Shown here: one piece after another, positions 48,361 through 61,427 of the stretch
How the letters are laid out: each line of letters begins with the position of its first letter
Position numbering within the stretch: the stretch's first letter is position 1
From: Atrichornis clamosus
Lineage: Eukaryota; Chordata; Aves; Passeriformes; Menuridae
NCBI GenBank assembly: GCA_013400975.1
Contig: WBMZ01011774.1
Coordinates: forward strand, 47,576-111,575
Direction of reading: 5' to 3'
Length of the DNA stretch: 64,000 bases
Notes under the pieces: model-generated
Databases searched by the model: none
Seen by the model: only the letters and a program-made list of their open reading frames with translations
What the model was told of the DNA's origin: nothing
Translations under genes and position numbers: made by a program

Positions 48361-49698
48361 CAATTGCCACTCCACCCATGGCACTCTCTGCACTGGGCAG
48401 AAATAGTTCGGGTTTTTTGAGTTGTAGGTACAAAACTCAGTAAGCAGAGCCCTAATTTCTGGCCTGTATATCATCTCAGCAATGATAATGTGCTATTAGT
48501 TAAGTACTTTGATATTGATACAGTCTTTAAGATGAAAGAAGAAGAGTGTGTTGAAGGTGATAAATACAGATATATTTTGTTTTCCTCTTTGGGGGGAAAA
48601 TCGTCTGGCAAAGGTCGTCTCATCCCACTGCTAACCTGATATACAGCAGATAAAAAGTTTCAGTCTGATTTCATGCCTATCTTAGCCCCTGTATCACTCT
48701 GCATTTATGGAATATTTCAAAATTGCATTCATTTCTATCCCAGTCAGATCTCAGAGAGGGCTTTGCACTTGATAACAGAATGAGACTGCCAAGTTCCTTA
48801 TAAAAGAGGAAATGGCAGGAGTGAATTTAAACTATTTTGAACAAATTGCATTGGCTGACAGTCAAATATCATATTGATTTTAACATTGCTCACTTTATAA
48901 TTTGCTACATGGTCCTAAGTCCAGCATGTCTTATTGACCTCCTTACACCGCTGCGTTACAGGCAGCTTCAGGTTTGCTGAGGTATATTTCTAACCTGTTT
49001 TAATGATGGAATACACACTGCCCCCTGCTGAAATGCCACCAAAATCTTACTGGATTTTTTTTTTTTTCCCCACATCAAACTTTCCGTCCTCACTCTGTTG
49101 TCACCACTATTGGACATATGCATGATTTTGGCCCAAGCTTCAGTGACGCAGATGGCTCGTTACCCATTTTAGGACTGTGAATAGTTACATCGGAGAAGTT
49201 TTTGGCCTTTCAAAAGTCTTATCACGCTTTTGTCTCCAATGGCAAACAAAACTTGTGCCCAGTGCTTAGGTTCACTGAACAATCACACTGTTAGTAGAAG
49301 TTGTAAGATTTTTTCAGGTAATAGTTGTCTTTTGGAACAGTCTATCAAAGTACGTTTGGAGATATTCATCTTGCCTAACTTCAGAAGTCTAAATCTGTGC
49401 AGTCTAACCCGTCAAAATAGGTTCCTACTTTAGTCTGTGGAGGGATATCAAGGCTCCAGAAGGCAACTCGTTCCTTCTCATAACTTTGTCTTGGAATGAG
49501 ACATTTTGTGCTCTATGTCTGCATCTCCATAAATCACTAAATTTGCTCAGGCTGTCGAGATGAACGTAAAAAACATGACCCTTACATTTAAAGCTGTAAA
49601 ATAACCAAATAGAAACCATTCTATGTCTTTAAAACCAAACTGTAGGGCTGCTTGCAGTTCTTAGTTCTTATCTTTCTAGATCTGATGCTTTTTGGGGT
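48361..49698. other. Unique noncoding DNA
   Basis: No gene or repeat recognised. Confidence 0.5.
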
Positions 49699-49885
49699 AG
49701 TATTTCTCCAGAAGCTGCTCTTTTTTTTTTTTAATTTGTAAAATTGAATATGAATATGAAAAAGTCAGCATGCTTTTATGATGTTATTAAANAGTATTTC
49801 TCCAGAAGCTGCTCTTTTTTTTTTTTAATTTGTAAAATTGAATATGAATATGAAAAAGTCAGCATGCTTTTATGATGTTATTAAA
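49699..49885. repeat. Exact 93-bp duplication around a single N (likely assembly artefact)
   Basis: 49699-49791 and 49793-49885 are identical base for base, including a T12 run, and are separated by one N at 49792. Two contig ends carrying the same sequence appear to have been joined across a gap instead of being merged. A real tandem duplication would not need the N and would rarely be perfect through a homopolymer. Confidence 0.95.
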
Positions 49886-51212
49886 AAATAAAACTGAACA
49901 AAACAAAATTCCCAAATCTCCCAAATCAGAAACCGCAGTTTTCTCTGCAAAACTTTACCCACCCCAACTGCAGCTCCTTTTCTCCTTCTCTCTTGCCAGT
50001 AAACAGTGTACAAGTTGAACTCAGAGGGCTTTAATCCTCCATTGTGTGATCAGAAACTGCTCTCCTCTGGACAGTTTCCTTGGCCTTTCTTAAACATACT
50101 GTACAGAATCACCCTTTGCATTTCTAGGATAACTGGCACAGTAACCTCTCAGCCCTCTGATAACTCTAATTTCCTGTCTTCCACTTTGTTATGTTGCCTG
50201 GAAGTTGTTGGAAAGTGTTAACCTGAAGCAAAATCGAATATTAATCAATGACTGTGATGAAAGTTGAGGAAGATAATGAGGGTTCCTCACAAAACATGTT
50301 TCATGCCTTCACTAATCAGATGTCTGAATCATTTGGCAAATTTCTCTTGGGTAGAGATTTTTTTGGTGACATATTATCAGATTAATGGTTAAATACACAA
50401 GAGTATCCCACCCATTTAGCTAAATTTGCTTACCTTATAATTCTTCTCTGAGGAAAAAAAGCTGTGGATATTTCCAGGTATTAATTACTGAAGCCACCTT
50501 CTGTGGGGGCACATATCTCTGAAAAGGACCCTGATGCTTTCTACTAGTCATCTCTTTATTCCTAAGTGCTTGCCTTTGCTTTGACTGTAATAACCATTTC
50601 TGATTCACAGAAATCAGCACAGGTTGCTCAAGAGAAGTATTTCTGATATACAGAAAGGTTTTGTCTCAGAGGGTCACTGTTTTGTCTAGGATTTTTTTAT
50701 GGTATCATTTTTGCCTGAATTTAGCTTTTTCTTTTTCTTTCTCTTGCTTTGTGTTTACATGGTTCTTGCTTTAGGTCAGAGCTTGATTTTTGATCTCTGT
50801 TCAAACAGAACAACAAAATTCTGGTACATAGGAGTTGTCTTAAATACTGCCATAATTTCCTCTGGGAAGGCAACATGGCCATATTAATAGTGTTTAAATC
50901 AGGAAATTATTATTTTAGGCTCTGTCTCTAGTCATCCAAACAGTATGTCTTGGTAGGTTATATCTAAGTCAAGTCTCAGCCAACACAGGTTGTTGGAGCC
51001 TTGAGGTTGGTCTGGTTTTTTTCTCTCATTGAGAGAGAAAAAGCAGCTTTGTCTTGTTCAGCAATTACTCCAAAAAGGTATGAAAATAAGGCTATTGATT
51101 GAAGAGACCTTTTGGTGAAAATAGGAAGATTCTGCAAAGCTTTTTTACTTGTTTACCCATGTTCCATTGCGTTTGCTTTATGAGTGTCCTAGTTGTGCTT
51201 AGAGATGTTTCT
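49886..51212. other. Unique noncoding DNA
   Basis: No gene or repeat recognised. Confidence 0.5.
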
Positions 51213-51350
51213 TCATAGAATCACAGAATCACAAAAGGTTTGGGTCAGAAAGGACCTTAGACAACATCTTGTTCCAGAATCCTTCCATGGGCAGGGACAC
51301 CTTCCACTAGACCAGATTGCTCAGGAGCCCACCCAACCTGGCCTTGACTC
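51213..51350 (-). mobile_element. CR1 LINE, 3' tail fragment
   Basis: On the plus strand: 'tcatagaatcacagaatcac' (terminal repeats), 'gtttgggtcagaaaggacct', 'ccttccatgggcagggacac', 'cttccactagaccagattgc', 'acccaacctggccttgac'. This is the inverted form of the tails at 4700 and 59398. Confidence 0.95.
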
Positions 51351-52686
51351 GTGCCAATGAACACAGAATAAGGGGAAGCACAACGCAGAATATTTTAACT
51401 TAAAATTGTAATGGACAGAAATTTAATGCTGAACAATACTAGTAATAATAAAAGTTATGATCCACCTTCTGTGGGAGCACCTGGATATCTCTAGAAGATG
51501 AATTGTTGCGATAGTGGACAGATTGGGGAAATTAGCCTTATTCTTGACGTTAGTAAAATAAGGTTATATCAATAAAAATAGAAGTCTTTTTTTAGTATTT
51601 GCACTGGGAAAAGTAGTTAGATTCATGTCTTCTTCAGTGGACTTGAAAGTCTGTAATCAGGCAAAGCTGGTCTGTTAATTTGGTTTGGGATTTTGGTTGT
51701 GGGTTTGGGCTTGTTTTTTTTTGGTTAGTTGGTGGGTTGGTTCATTGGTTGGTCGGTTGGGGTTTTTTAGGACAAGGTTAGACTGCAAGTCACTGACTTC
51801 AGTTAGTCATATAAAAATCTATTTTTAAAAAATATTTACTTGGGAGGGTTATAAATTTTTTTGGAACAGAAATTTTGAGGAAAAATAGAGACACATAAAA
51901 CACATAAAATGTCCCCAGATACTATTTTGGCACTTCAAACACTTTTTGTGTGTTTTTGAGAATTTTTTTTCCCAAATATAAAATCTTTACAATTAAAATT
52001 TATCAATAAACTATATTTTCAACATTTTTATGCTAACACACTGACTTTGAATTAGTGTTGCAGTATTTGATAATCAGAAAAACAAATTTCTTAGCAATTA
52101 AATCACAATTACTAGCTATTCTAAAGATATTTTTAAATGTTCACCCTCTCCCACTAAAATCCTAACAAAAAAATTGTATTTAGCAAATTTGCACTGTTAA
52201 CTCCTGATTTATTAGGTCTTTCAAGTGTGTTTTTTCATTTCTGAAAGCTTAAAACATGTTTAATTCCTTACCTGAACCAGGGCCTGAATCATGGCTCACA
52301 CCTATTCTTTCTCTACCTGCATCAGCACTGAAACTTCAACCATATTTCTATTTACAATTCTTTGTGACACCATCAACACATGAACAAGATCTCTGCAGGT
52401 ATTTCTTTTTCCCCTCGCCTGCAAATAGCTTTCATCTAAACGGCAAAATCAAATAACTATCCAAAATAATGCAGATATTTGTTTATCTTACCCTAAGAAG
52501 AAATAAAACACACATTTATACACTCTGAGAGACACACACAGATGTGCTTAAGGGATGAAGCACTGCCTTCATTGCAAATGACAAAGAAACCAAATGGATT
52601 GCTAAAAGCAATATAGCTTCCTCCCGCTCCGCAAGGGGAAATGGCTGCAGCTTCTGCACCTTAACTGTCGAGAAAAAACTTTATTA
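51351..52686. other. Unique AT-rich noncoding DNA
   Basis: A GGTT-rich tract at 51680-51766; otherwise nothing recognised. Confidence 0.5.
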
Positions 52687-52741
52687 TTCTTTTTCTCTCT
52701 CGCTCTTCCCTCTCCTTTCTCCCCCCGCTTTTCTCTTCCAG
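52687..52741 (+). other. Splice-acceptor-like polypyrimidine tract
   Basis: A 53-base almost pure C/T tract with only two G (in 'ctcgctc' and 'cccgctt') ends in CAG at 52739-52741. It would be a very strong 3' splice site. The sequence after it is open for 25 codons to TAA. No matching donor or recognised product. Confidence 0.35.
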
Positions 52742-52802
52742 AGTATCAGTTCATCACATAGCAAACACGACTTCTCCTCAATATATCTCTTTCAGATTTC
52801 AT

Positions 52803-52815
52803 TGACCTATGACCT
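52803..52815. promoter_or_regulatory. Perfect DR1 nuclear-receptor motif
   Basis: tgacctatgacct is two exact TGACCT half-sites with one base between (AGGTCA-N-AGGTCA on the minus strand), the site preferred by RXR/PPAR, HNF4 and COUP-TF. Binding is inferred from the motif only. Confidence 0.35.
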
Positions 52816-53699
52816 GTAATGTCCCAATTTGCTTCAAGCACCTTTATTTATGCTATTCCTAGGACCTATACATTTTGATCTAAGAAACGGTATTCTCTCC
52901 TCAGTGCCTATGGAGCACACTTTGCAGGTACCATCAGTTCAGAAAAAGCAGTCACCCAATATATGAGATTGTGACAAGGTATAATGTAATGGTAGTTATG
53001 TGAACCTCCAATAAACTAGTGGTACTTCACAGATTACTTGGAGAGAAAGTCTTTTAGCGTGCTTGAAGAAGTATGAAATGAATTTCATTTCCTTCTCATT
53101 TGCCTTGCTTTTGAAAGGTTTCATGCAAGATATGTGACCAACTATTATAGTACTAATCCATCCATGACAGAGCTCAATTTTCCCTGAGAATTTACTTCTG
53201 AATGGGCTGCAGAAAAACTTGAAAGCTGAAAATTAAAGTACACTGAACAGAGCAACCACTGAGCTGTGGGCAGCTGTCTGTCAAGAAAACCAGTTGGAAC
53301 AAAAATGTAAATTAGGTTTTATTTTTATTTATGTTTTTAAAGCAATCTGCAGAGGTAAAGTTTTACAACCCTGTGTGTAAACAAGAGCAATGAGATGGAA
53401 GTGATGACAAGCTGCTGTTGTTATGAGTTATTCTCATTAAAGTAAATATAAAAAAAAAAGGACCCTGGGTTACTGACAGTTTTAAAACAGAGCACTGTAC
53501 TGTATTTAGTCACCCATTATGAGCAGAAACCCTGTGGTAATTCAGGCACTCATTTTATTTTTTTTTTTTTTTCCCTTTGTGTCACTAAACTAGATAACTT
53601 TGGTAGGTTATAGCCACAATTCTTTAATAGGGTTCTGAGAGTGGCTAAAATTGATTTTAAAATGAGTAGCACAATTGAAGATAATACTACATAAATAGA
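52816..53699. other. Unique noncoding DNA
   Basis: Nothing recognised beyond A and T runs. Confidence 0.5.
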
Positions 53700-54060
53700 G
53701 AGCTGAAGAGAGCGGAGTACGCCTGTTATGGACAGGGCACAGGCAAGGCTGTGATGGTGCAGTGACGTGGCACTCACCCACCCTGTGCTGGGGACAGCTG
53801 TGTCACACCGTGCAGTGCAGGGCCCTTCCCACTGCTGCTCCGTGCCCGGGCAGCAGGGATGAGGAGTGACGTGGATGCGACGTCAGTCAGGGGAGGAGGC
53901 ACATTCAGCCAACTCTACACCAAGGAAGACACCCCAAAACGGGGTCTTAAATGTGACAGCTGCAGTTGATACCGAAACCTGCAAACACCCTGGGAGCAAG
54001 ACAAATGGGAGGTTGTTAGCACACGCCTGCTTCCCACCTGCACAACTTAGGCAGAGATGA
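53700..54060. promoter_or_regulatory. GC-rich CpG block with CRE-like sites
   Basis: The local GC content is well above the surrounding DNA and CpGs are frequent. TGACGT occurs at 53763-53768 and 53867-53872, and GACGTC at 53879-53884, giving three CRE/ATF-type core motifs. It could be a small promoter for a noncoding RNA or an enhancer. There is no TATA box or gene start that I can point to. Confidence 0.35.
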
Positions 54061-55740
54061 GCACAGGTGACACTCAGGGTGGGATCTTCTTATGTCTGAC
54101 TGTGGATGCTGAGATAAAGGTGTTTCTATGTGAGATAGTCACCATTGCCTGTTCAACGGAGAAAACCTGACCCTTTAGAGTGTGTTTCATATAACCCGTC
54201 TTAGATACGGGCCTGAGATTTATATTGTCCCAAAAGATCCCGCTTTTTCTCCACTGCATGTGAAGGAGTTTGGGCGAGTAGCTCATTTGGAATTGTCTAC
54301 ATGTAGGCAGAGCATTCTCATCCTGACGTGTATCCTTACATTAACAGTACAGTGAGTCTCACTCTGCAACTCCCTGTACATGAGGACTAATTTCTCCAGA
54401 AATATTGACAAATTTAATCTTGGCCTAAAAAGCTCTCTAGTTTGACTGTGAGAATAACTATTTTTGTGGCACATATGATTATATTCTACCTCTGCCCTGC
54501 AGCAAAGCTGCAAACATTTGTGAATTCGCCTGAGGCAAAAAGTTATATGTTGTCTTCAACATCTGATAATCATTGCCCTGGAGAATGAAAGGTGAAATGG
54601 AAGGATATTTGGTGAAACCAGAAAAACATGAGATTCCCTCTCCCTGAACAGAATTCCAACTAATAGGACAGATCAGTAGAGATGCAGCAATTTATGCCAT
54701 TTGAGAACGTGACTCAGAGACCATTTTTTTCTAAATATGAACTTTTTTTCCCAATAAATGTTATAGTTAATATAAGCTAGAAGAGGAAAATATGTCCATT
54801 CCCTTGCCACTGTGTGACACTGAAGAAATATTCCTGAAAATATTTTTCAGTGCTTTGACAAGCACACGTTCTTGATCCCTACAGAAAATTTTCAAGGTGT
54901 TGACCCCAGGGAAGCTCATGGCATCTATGAAATTTTCTCTATAAACCTGGCCAACAACGCAAGAACTTCATTAGAATGAGTGCAATGTTTTTGAAGGTTG
55001 CATTTGATGGTTACTGGGCATATCAAACTTTTTCACACTGAAGTTCAGATAATTATGGTCAGTCAATTTTGGGATTGATCCCAAAATATTTAGAAGAATT
55101 CATTACAACAATTTTGTCCCACACAAGTAATTTACATGGTGTCCAGTACACAATTACACTTTTCTGAATTTAAGTCTAGATACTTTTCTGTACCATCCCA
55201 ATGTAGTTTCTCCCACATACATACTGGCATAATTTAATATCTAGTTTGGTTTTTTTTTCATTAAAACAGAAAAGGAAAGGGGAAAATCAAAAGGCTTGTA
55301 ATTAAATAGCTGTTTGACAAAAAGATTTTCCCTCTTCTGCAAAATAAGTGTTCTCCCAAAGATATTGTTTATTTGTGTTTAAAAGACACAAGTTGCCATG
55401 AAAGGTCTTAACATTTTATTGAAAAGACCAGGTGTCAAAAATCTCACTTGTAAGAGTCAGACATCCTGCAAAAGATATTTTGTCTCTTCTTACTTGCAGA
55501 TAGATTGTATCCCTGGCAATAAAAAGTAGCTTCAATATATGACAACACATGATTAAAAGGAAGCATAGCTTGCCTGAATCAGATCATCCCAGACTCAAGA
55601 CTTTTGCTCTCCCTGGAGGGAGGAGACATCCCGGTACTTTCCCTTTTAGGATGCTTTACATGTAATGTCAGCGTTGCAGGATCTCAGCTGTGAGCATCTA
55701 TCAGTTGTGAGGGTTTTTGCTGCAAGGGAGGAGAACTTAC
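54061..55740. other. Unique noncoding DNA
   Basis: A small perfect inverted repeat (attttgggat, TG, atcccaaaat) lies at 55066-55087. No gene or transposon. Confidence 0.5.
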
Positions 55741-55890
55741 CAGGATTTTAGCAACAGCCATGTCTTCAGGTTTCGGAACTGCCGTGCCGGAACTGTGTGG
55801 GTTCATCCAGCCCGGTGTGCTGCCTTCATTAGTGGCTGTGCCTGGGTCTCCAAGTGTCGTGCAAGACTCCCTGCTCTGAGACGGATTTCT
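55741..55890 (-). CDS. Best candidate coding exon, unrecognised product
   Basis: On the minus strand an acceptor (cacttctcctgcag, AG at 55891-55892) precedes 150 bases with no stop in one frame, followed by a consensus donor CTG/GTAAGT (donor at 55740-55735). Exactly 50 codons, phase 0 at both ends. The peptide begins RNPSQSRESCTTLGDPGTAT and ends VPKPEDMAVAKIL. It is rich in Ser, Thr, Pro and Gly, as in a disordered linker. The exon is clearly more GC- and CpG-rich than its flanks. I do not recognise the protein. If the donor is not used, the frame ends at a TGA about 50 bases further on. The acceptor's pyrimidine tract is only moderate. Confidence 0.4.
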
Positions 55891-58800
55891 CTGCAGGAGA
55901 AGTGCTTCTGACTTCCCAAAAATCTCTACTGGCAGTTTCCAGAATGACAAACTTGAATATTTGCCCTTCCTTTCTATTAATAATTCAGACAGTGAAATTT
56001 CATCCAGCCATTTCTGCCTTTGGTGAGTTTACCTGATAACAGAGAAATGCAGAAAAAAATGAACTTTCTTCAAAAAAAAAACCAGGTATAGGAAGGAATT
56101 TGTCTCACATTGGTTATCACATTAAAAATAAACCAAACACAATTTTATGCATTGTAATCTCTTTTTTTTTGCTGAAATACCTTCCCATGAGGAAAGAAAA
56201 AGTTAAAGCTTAAAAATATACTTCAGAGGGGTTGGGGTTGAAAACCAAACAGAAAACCATCTACCAAATGTAATGTGATTTTTGTTTGACATCATACTGG
56301 TGGATACTTATTTTGATAGGGATGGAGATTGGGTTGGAAAATAATGACACACAGATCACTCAGGTATGTAACTTGCTGAGATATTTCAAGGAAAAGAAAG
56401 AGTTATATTCACTTTCACATGTGAGTGTCTTTGAAAATTTTTTTCTTTAATCTCTTTATGTCCTGTAATTTCTTTGTGTCCTGTAAAATGGTAATGTTGT
56501 CTCTCTTGGCTTTGCATTGTAACAGAATTATTTTGGTGTTTAAGCAGTACTTAGAATATGAGACTCTGGATTTAAGGCTTGAGCTACTACTGTGATGAAA
56601 ATCATTTGTAACTAAATCCAGGTGAGAATCTGCAACAACCATTTTCTGTCTCTTTACCTTTGATTCAACTGGAAAAGCAGGATTATTTATATTCCAGCAG
56701 AAAATTTAGAATGTTTTTTCTGCAATATCTTTTCATATTTTTGCTCATACATCAAAGCTATCACCAGAATATTTGAACTAATCAGAACAATTCCTCGAGG
56801 TCTTCCAATTCTAGACATATTGTAAAAAGGAGTTATTTAACTTTCTCCATTTTTTTTTTTTTTTTAAGAAGCATCATGCAAATGGCCAGGCTTTCCCAGC
56901 ATGGAAAAACATATTTAGAGAAACATAATTCAGACTCTATGGTTTTATTGTAGTTTCTACGTACTCTTAACTTTGAATCACATATTGGTGTTGTGTCTAG
57001 AAATCTATTGGTAATCATCCACTGAAATGAGGTTAGAAAGAGAAAGAAGAACCTACAAATAAATATGACAGAAGCAGGGAAGCAGAAAGAAGGAGAAGAC
57101 TACAAAATATCAATATAAAAATCAGCAACAAAGAGAAAGGACCACGGGAAATAGGCAGCTCATAGGAACTCATGCTGGGGCTTTTGTTACAGAAGGAAGA
57201 GCCTGGAAAACAAACAGAACCATAAAGTTTGTGCTCAGTGTGTGCCTTTAAGCCATTGGCATTAATTAAGATTCTATGGCTTACAAACAATTATGACATA
57301 ATTAAAGTGAGATTCTTTCTACAGTAAAACAATAAGAAATGACTTTTAGAAACCGTGGGAACTATTAAAACAGCACATCAGTACCAAAATGAGCAATATT
57401 TACTAGTATTAACACTATTAAAATGCCTTTTGAAGACAAACTTAGGCAATTACTACTCAGAAAAAACTCACAGTTCGAGATATAGAACAGTGATAATTAA
57501 ATTCCTTTCACTATATATCTCTAGTTTTGGTGTTTGACAGAATGGAGTCTTTAAGAGAATCTATTTTAATGGTCTTGAATTAGCAAGATTTTCAAACAGA
57601 GAGAGAGCACTTAGCAGGAGGTTGATATCTACTGAAAGCTTCATTATTGATATTATTATATAGATTAGGGAGTTGTTTTAAGGGCCCATCCTACAGAGGC
57701 ATATACACATGATGTCTAAGTACTGCAATATCTTGCAAAATTTCAGAGATTGGATATTGTGTATTTAGACAGTTCCTGCTTATTGCAGGAATTTTGGAAC
57801 ATGACATCATGGATGTAAAAAAAAAAACCAAACCAAAAACCGAGCGAACTGCTACAACATGGGCAAAAGAAAAACCAAAAAAACCAAACAAGAAATAAAA
57901 TATATTTCTTGGTCATTATCTTTTGTATTGGTCAACACACCATAATTTTCAGCTTTGGAATATGGTTGAATAAGTAGACAGAAAATATTTGTCTTCATCA
58001 CCATATAAAAAATAGAGAAATTTGTTAGAAGAGCTTGAAAAGGCAACAGAGTGATTCTTGTCTGTGATTGACAGCAGATGAACATCTCTGCTGCACATAT
58101 TATTACAGGGGATTTGACACTTGGTGTCATGGCATGGTCTCTTTACAATAAAATTCAGTCGTTGATGCTGTTTATTAATTCTGCATCAATTTAATTAAAG
58201 AGATGTGCAATAACATTTAAGTAGGGGGATGCAAATTTGGGTTATATAGAAGGGAAAAAGGTCAAAGTTTTGTATGAATAGTAATATTTTTATTATATTT
58301 AGGCATAAATGAGAATGAAAAATGTAGATAGGAATAATTATAATAATAATTAAAAATACAAAAACGTGCTTCTGAAGTTAAACTTGATGGAATTCCTCCA
58401 GCAAAATATTTTATATGCATGACTCAAGAAAAAAATAATAATAATAATAATAAAAAAATGTGCATAGACAAGTCTTTGGTCACACTGATTTGAATTTTCT
58501 TGTTTTTCTGAACAAAGATGAAGTGATCCATTTCGTATCAGCTCAAAGTCAGAAAGTATTCATCTCAGCTGCCCTGGAAGCAGTTGCAGTAAAGTTTTTG
58601 TAATCTTGGTTCGGATGAACCGGCATCTTCTGCTGAATTTTACATCCCATTCTGATCCTGTAGTCCCAATCAGAAGATTTACACCAGATACAGATGTGTG
58701 CCATGGTGACATACATTCCAAAACTTTTATTAGCAATTACCTTGACTCAGGTGAATTCCCGTCAATTTTGAACAATTGAGAATCTGATACATTGCAAAGC

Positions 58801-59395
58801 ATTTTAATAGTTTGACAGTTTCAACACAGGATAAGACCACAATGAACAAAAATTCTTATTCTCAGTCTTTTATATGCTGCACTGTTTCAGGAATGATATC
58901 TTTGTCATTAGAAGCCCACTCTACTCAGATTAGAAGAGTACAAGAGGAGCCCCTTATGCTGTAAGAGTTTTGAACTCTAATTTTGAGGCAGTGTCATCCC
59001 GTAGAAACAGCTGTCTGAAACCCACTGAATGTAATCAAAAGGTCCTACTTCATCAGAAAAGGCAAGATCTGCTATGCATAAACTTGAGATGAGATGACTG
59101 GCCCAATCAGCCTTTCATTGCAACCCAGCAAAGCCGAGAAAGCTCTCCATGAAATTCACGGCTAGATAATCTCCGTATTAGTAAGAAACCTCCTATTTGA
59201 TAGGCGTTAACTCAATCACTTGTCGACCTAGCTGGATCCCTGAGTGTTGATCCTCCAGGCCATAACAGAATACACTGGAACTATTTTTTCAGGTCAGCCC
59301 ATTCCTTCTTCAGAGGTCATGGCTTCCTGAGAGTTATTCCAACACTAGAAATGATGTGCTTGTCCTTCACAGATGTGAAAACTTTCATTTCAGCT
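55891..59395. other. Unique AT-rich noncoding DNA
   Basis: Contains T17 near 56851-56866, an A/CCAAA-rich patch at 57818-57890 and (ATA)n at 58435-58453. No gene or CR1 recognised. 58640-58690 has a weak resemblance to the TTTACACCAG family. Confidence 0.5.
58435..58453. repeat. (ATA)n microsatellite
   Basis: About six ATA/TAA units between A runs. Confidence 0.85.
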
Positions 59396-59493
59396 CTGTT
59401 CTAGTAGAAGGCGTTCATATCCATGGCAGGGGGTTTGGTACTAGATGATCTTTAAGGTCCCCCAACACAAACCATTCTATGGTTTGGTGATTT
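59396..59493 (+). mobile_element. CR1 LINE, 3' tail fragment
   Basis: 'ttctagtagaaggcgttcat', 'catggcagggggtttggtac', 'tagatgatctttaaggtccc' and 'aaaccattctatggtttggtg' show a CR1 3' end of under 100 bp with slightly worn terminal repeats. Confidence 0.93.
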
Positions 59494-61427
59494 CAAGTCT
59501 GAGATACATGGAGCCCCCTTGCTTCAACAAGCAATTTGGTATACTAACATTTTCTTATTTACCACTAGGTTTTATTCATTGTAACTCCAACTGACTGGAA
59601 GTGTTAATCTGGAAAAAGTAGGGGACCTAGTTTCCTTATAACTTTATAATTAGGAAATTTGTAAAGTCCGCAAAAATATTGTTCCTTATATGAACACTGG
59701 TCTAAAGATTCATTATCTTATTGGTGAGCTAAAAAAATACACTCTTCTTAGTTGATTTTTTTTTCTTTCTTCCTTTATTTTTTTTCCCCTATCTGAAGAA
59801 ACACAGTCCTGAAACTTTCTGTAGATAGCTGGATAACTTCCCAGGTAGTCCTTTCTTATTGCAGAAGTAGAAAGAAAAAAAATCTTGCACAGAGTTCTTT
59901 AAAAAGCAGAATACTTCTGAAAAAAATCCATTGTAGTGAAGACCATCATCTGAGCTGGTGATAGTGCATAGTATCTGTATCTAAAATATGTTAATCTGCA
60001 AAATCAGACAGTGGGCTATTTCTAAGGCGATGGTTATTAGTAGTAGATTAAACATAGAACCTTCTCTGAAATACAGGCTTGCAATTATGGGCTACCATTA
60101 ATTAGGTATACCATAAATACAAGTCTAAGGATCACATATACTTAAATTTATTAAAATTAAGGTCTGCTCTCTCCTCATTCTTCATAGAATCCTATTAATT
60201 ATTTTCTTCCACCTAATGCAAGGAGATTTTTTCAAGGATTATTTTAACATATATTTAATCATGAAAGAAATCACGTGATCTCAGGAGGAAGCTGGTCTTG
60301 TAACTAGAATAGGATGTCGTGGCCATAAACATTATTGAAGGGATTCCAATGTACTAAAAAACCCCCAAACAAACCAAGTATTTCCTTTTTGGTGCACTAG
60401 CAATTTTAGCTAATGCAAATCTACAATAGCATAGGAGACAGGATTTTGACAATCAGAGTATTATGCAAAACAAGAGTCACATCTTGGTACAAATTTTCCC
60501 TGTTATTTCTTTGCTCATATTTTCTATTTGAACTTCACTTGCCAAGATGATGACTCCTCAAATCATTAGAAGTGTCCCAATTGGTCCCACAGCGAAATAA
60601 AAGCAAAACCAAACAATGCTGAAATTCTTCCTACGAGTCTCCTTTTATTTGCTGCCTAGAAAATAATTTTCCAGGGAATTTCTGCCCTTGGCTTCTGAAC
60701 TTCATTCAGTACCTGGGCCATCATTCTTGTAAAAGAGTATATTAGCACATACAGAACAGGAGTACATTAGCAATCATAATTTCTTTCAGGTACTAAAGGT
60801 AGTTCATTTTGTTGGTGCAAAAAGCCCCAGGTGTTAAGTAGGTAGTATAAGAGCTGGAAAAAGGACCCATAAATAATTAAAAAAAATAGTAATTAGGCAT
60901 AGCTACATGGAGGTTTAACAATGATTTCCATAAATGGACACCCTGCATATTGGGTTAGCTGATGTGACTTTTTTTCCTGTGATAAACCATAAAACCTCAG
61001 ATTCAACCATTTTCATAGCTAATGTTTTGCATATCCTGTAATATAATGTATTTTTTTTAAATCACTACAGATGGGGAAATGCAATGGCTCATGAAATTGG
61101 TGAGGGAATATAAGGTCTTTGGATCAAATCTGCTCTTACACAAGTATGAGCTTGTAGCTATAAGACTGAAAACTCCAATCCTTTGGAACGAGGCAAACCT
61201 TAATCCTTGCAAGAAGGTCAGTGGGGAAAAAAAAAAAAAATACACTTTCTTGGTGAGAACTCTCTTTAGGAGGCCTGAATAAGATGAGTCGTAGCACTAA
61301 CAAAAGTTGCTTGAACATGGTCAAATTCCTTGTTTTCTGGTCACTTAGTGGGATTTGGCCAGATAGACAGATATAGGTCAGTTTGGCATGGGTGGTATTT
61401 ACAGCATTGCCTTCAGATCGAACTGAG
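59494..61427. other. Unique AT-rich noncoding DNA
   Basis: No gene or repeat recognised beyond short T and A runs. Confidence 0.5.

Noticed and set aside
55066..55087. 10-bp inverted repeat with a 2-base loop
   Set aside because: Short and without terminator or hairpin-RNA context; noted only as a local structure.
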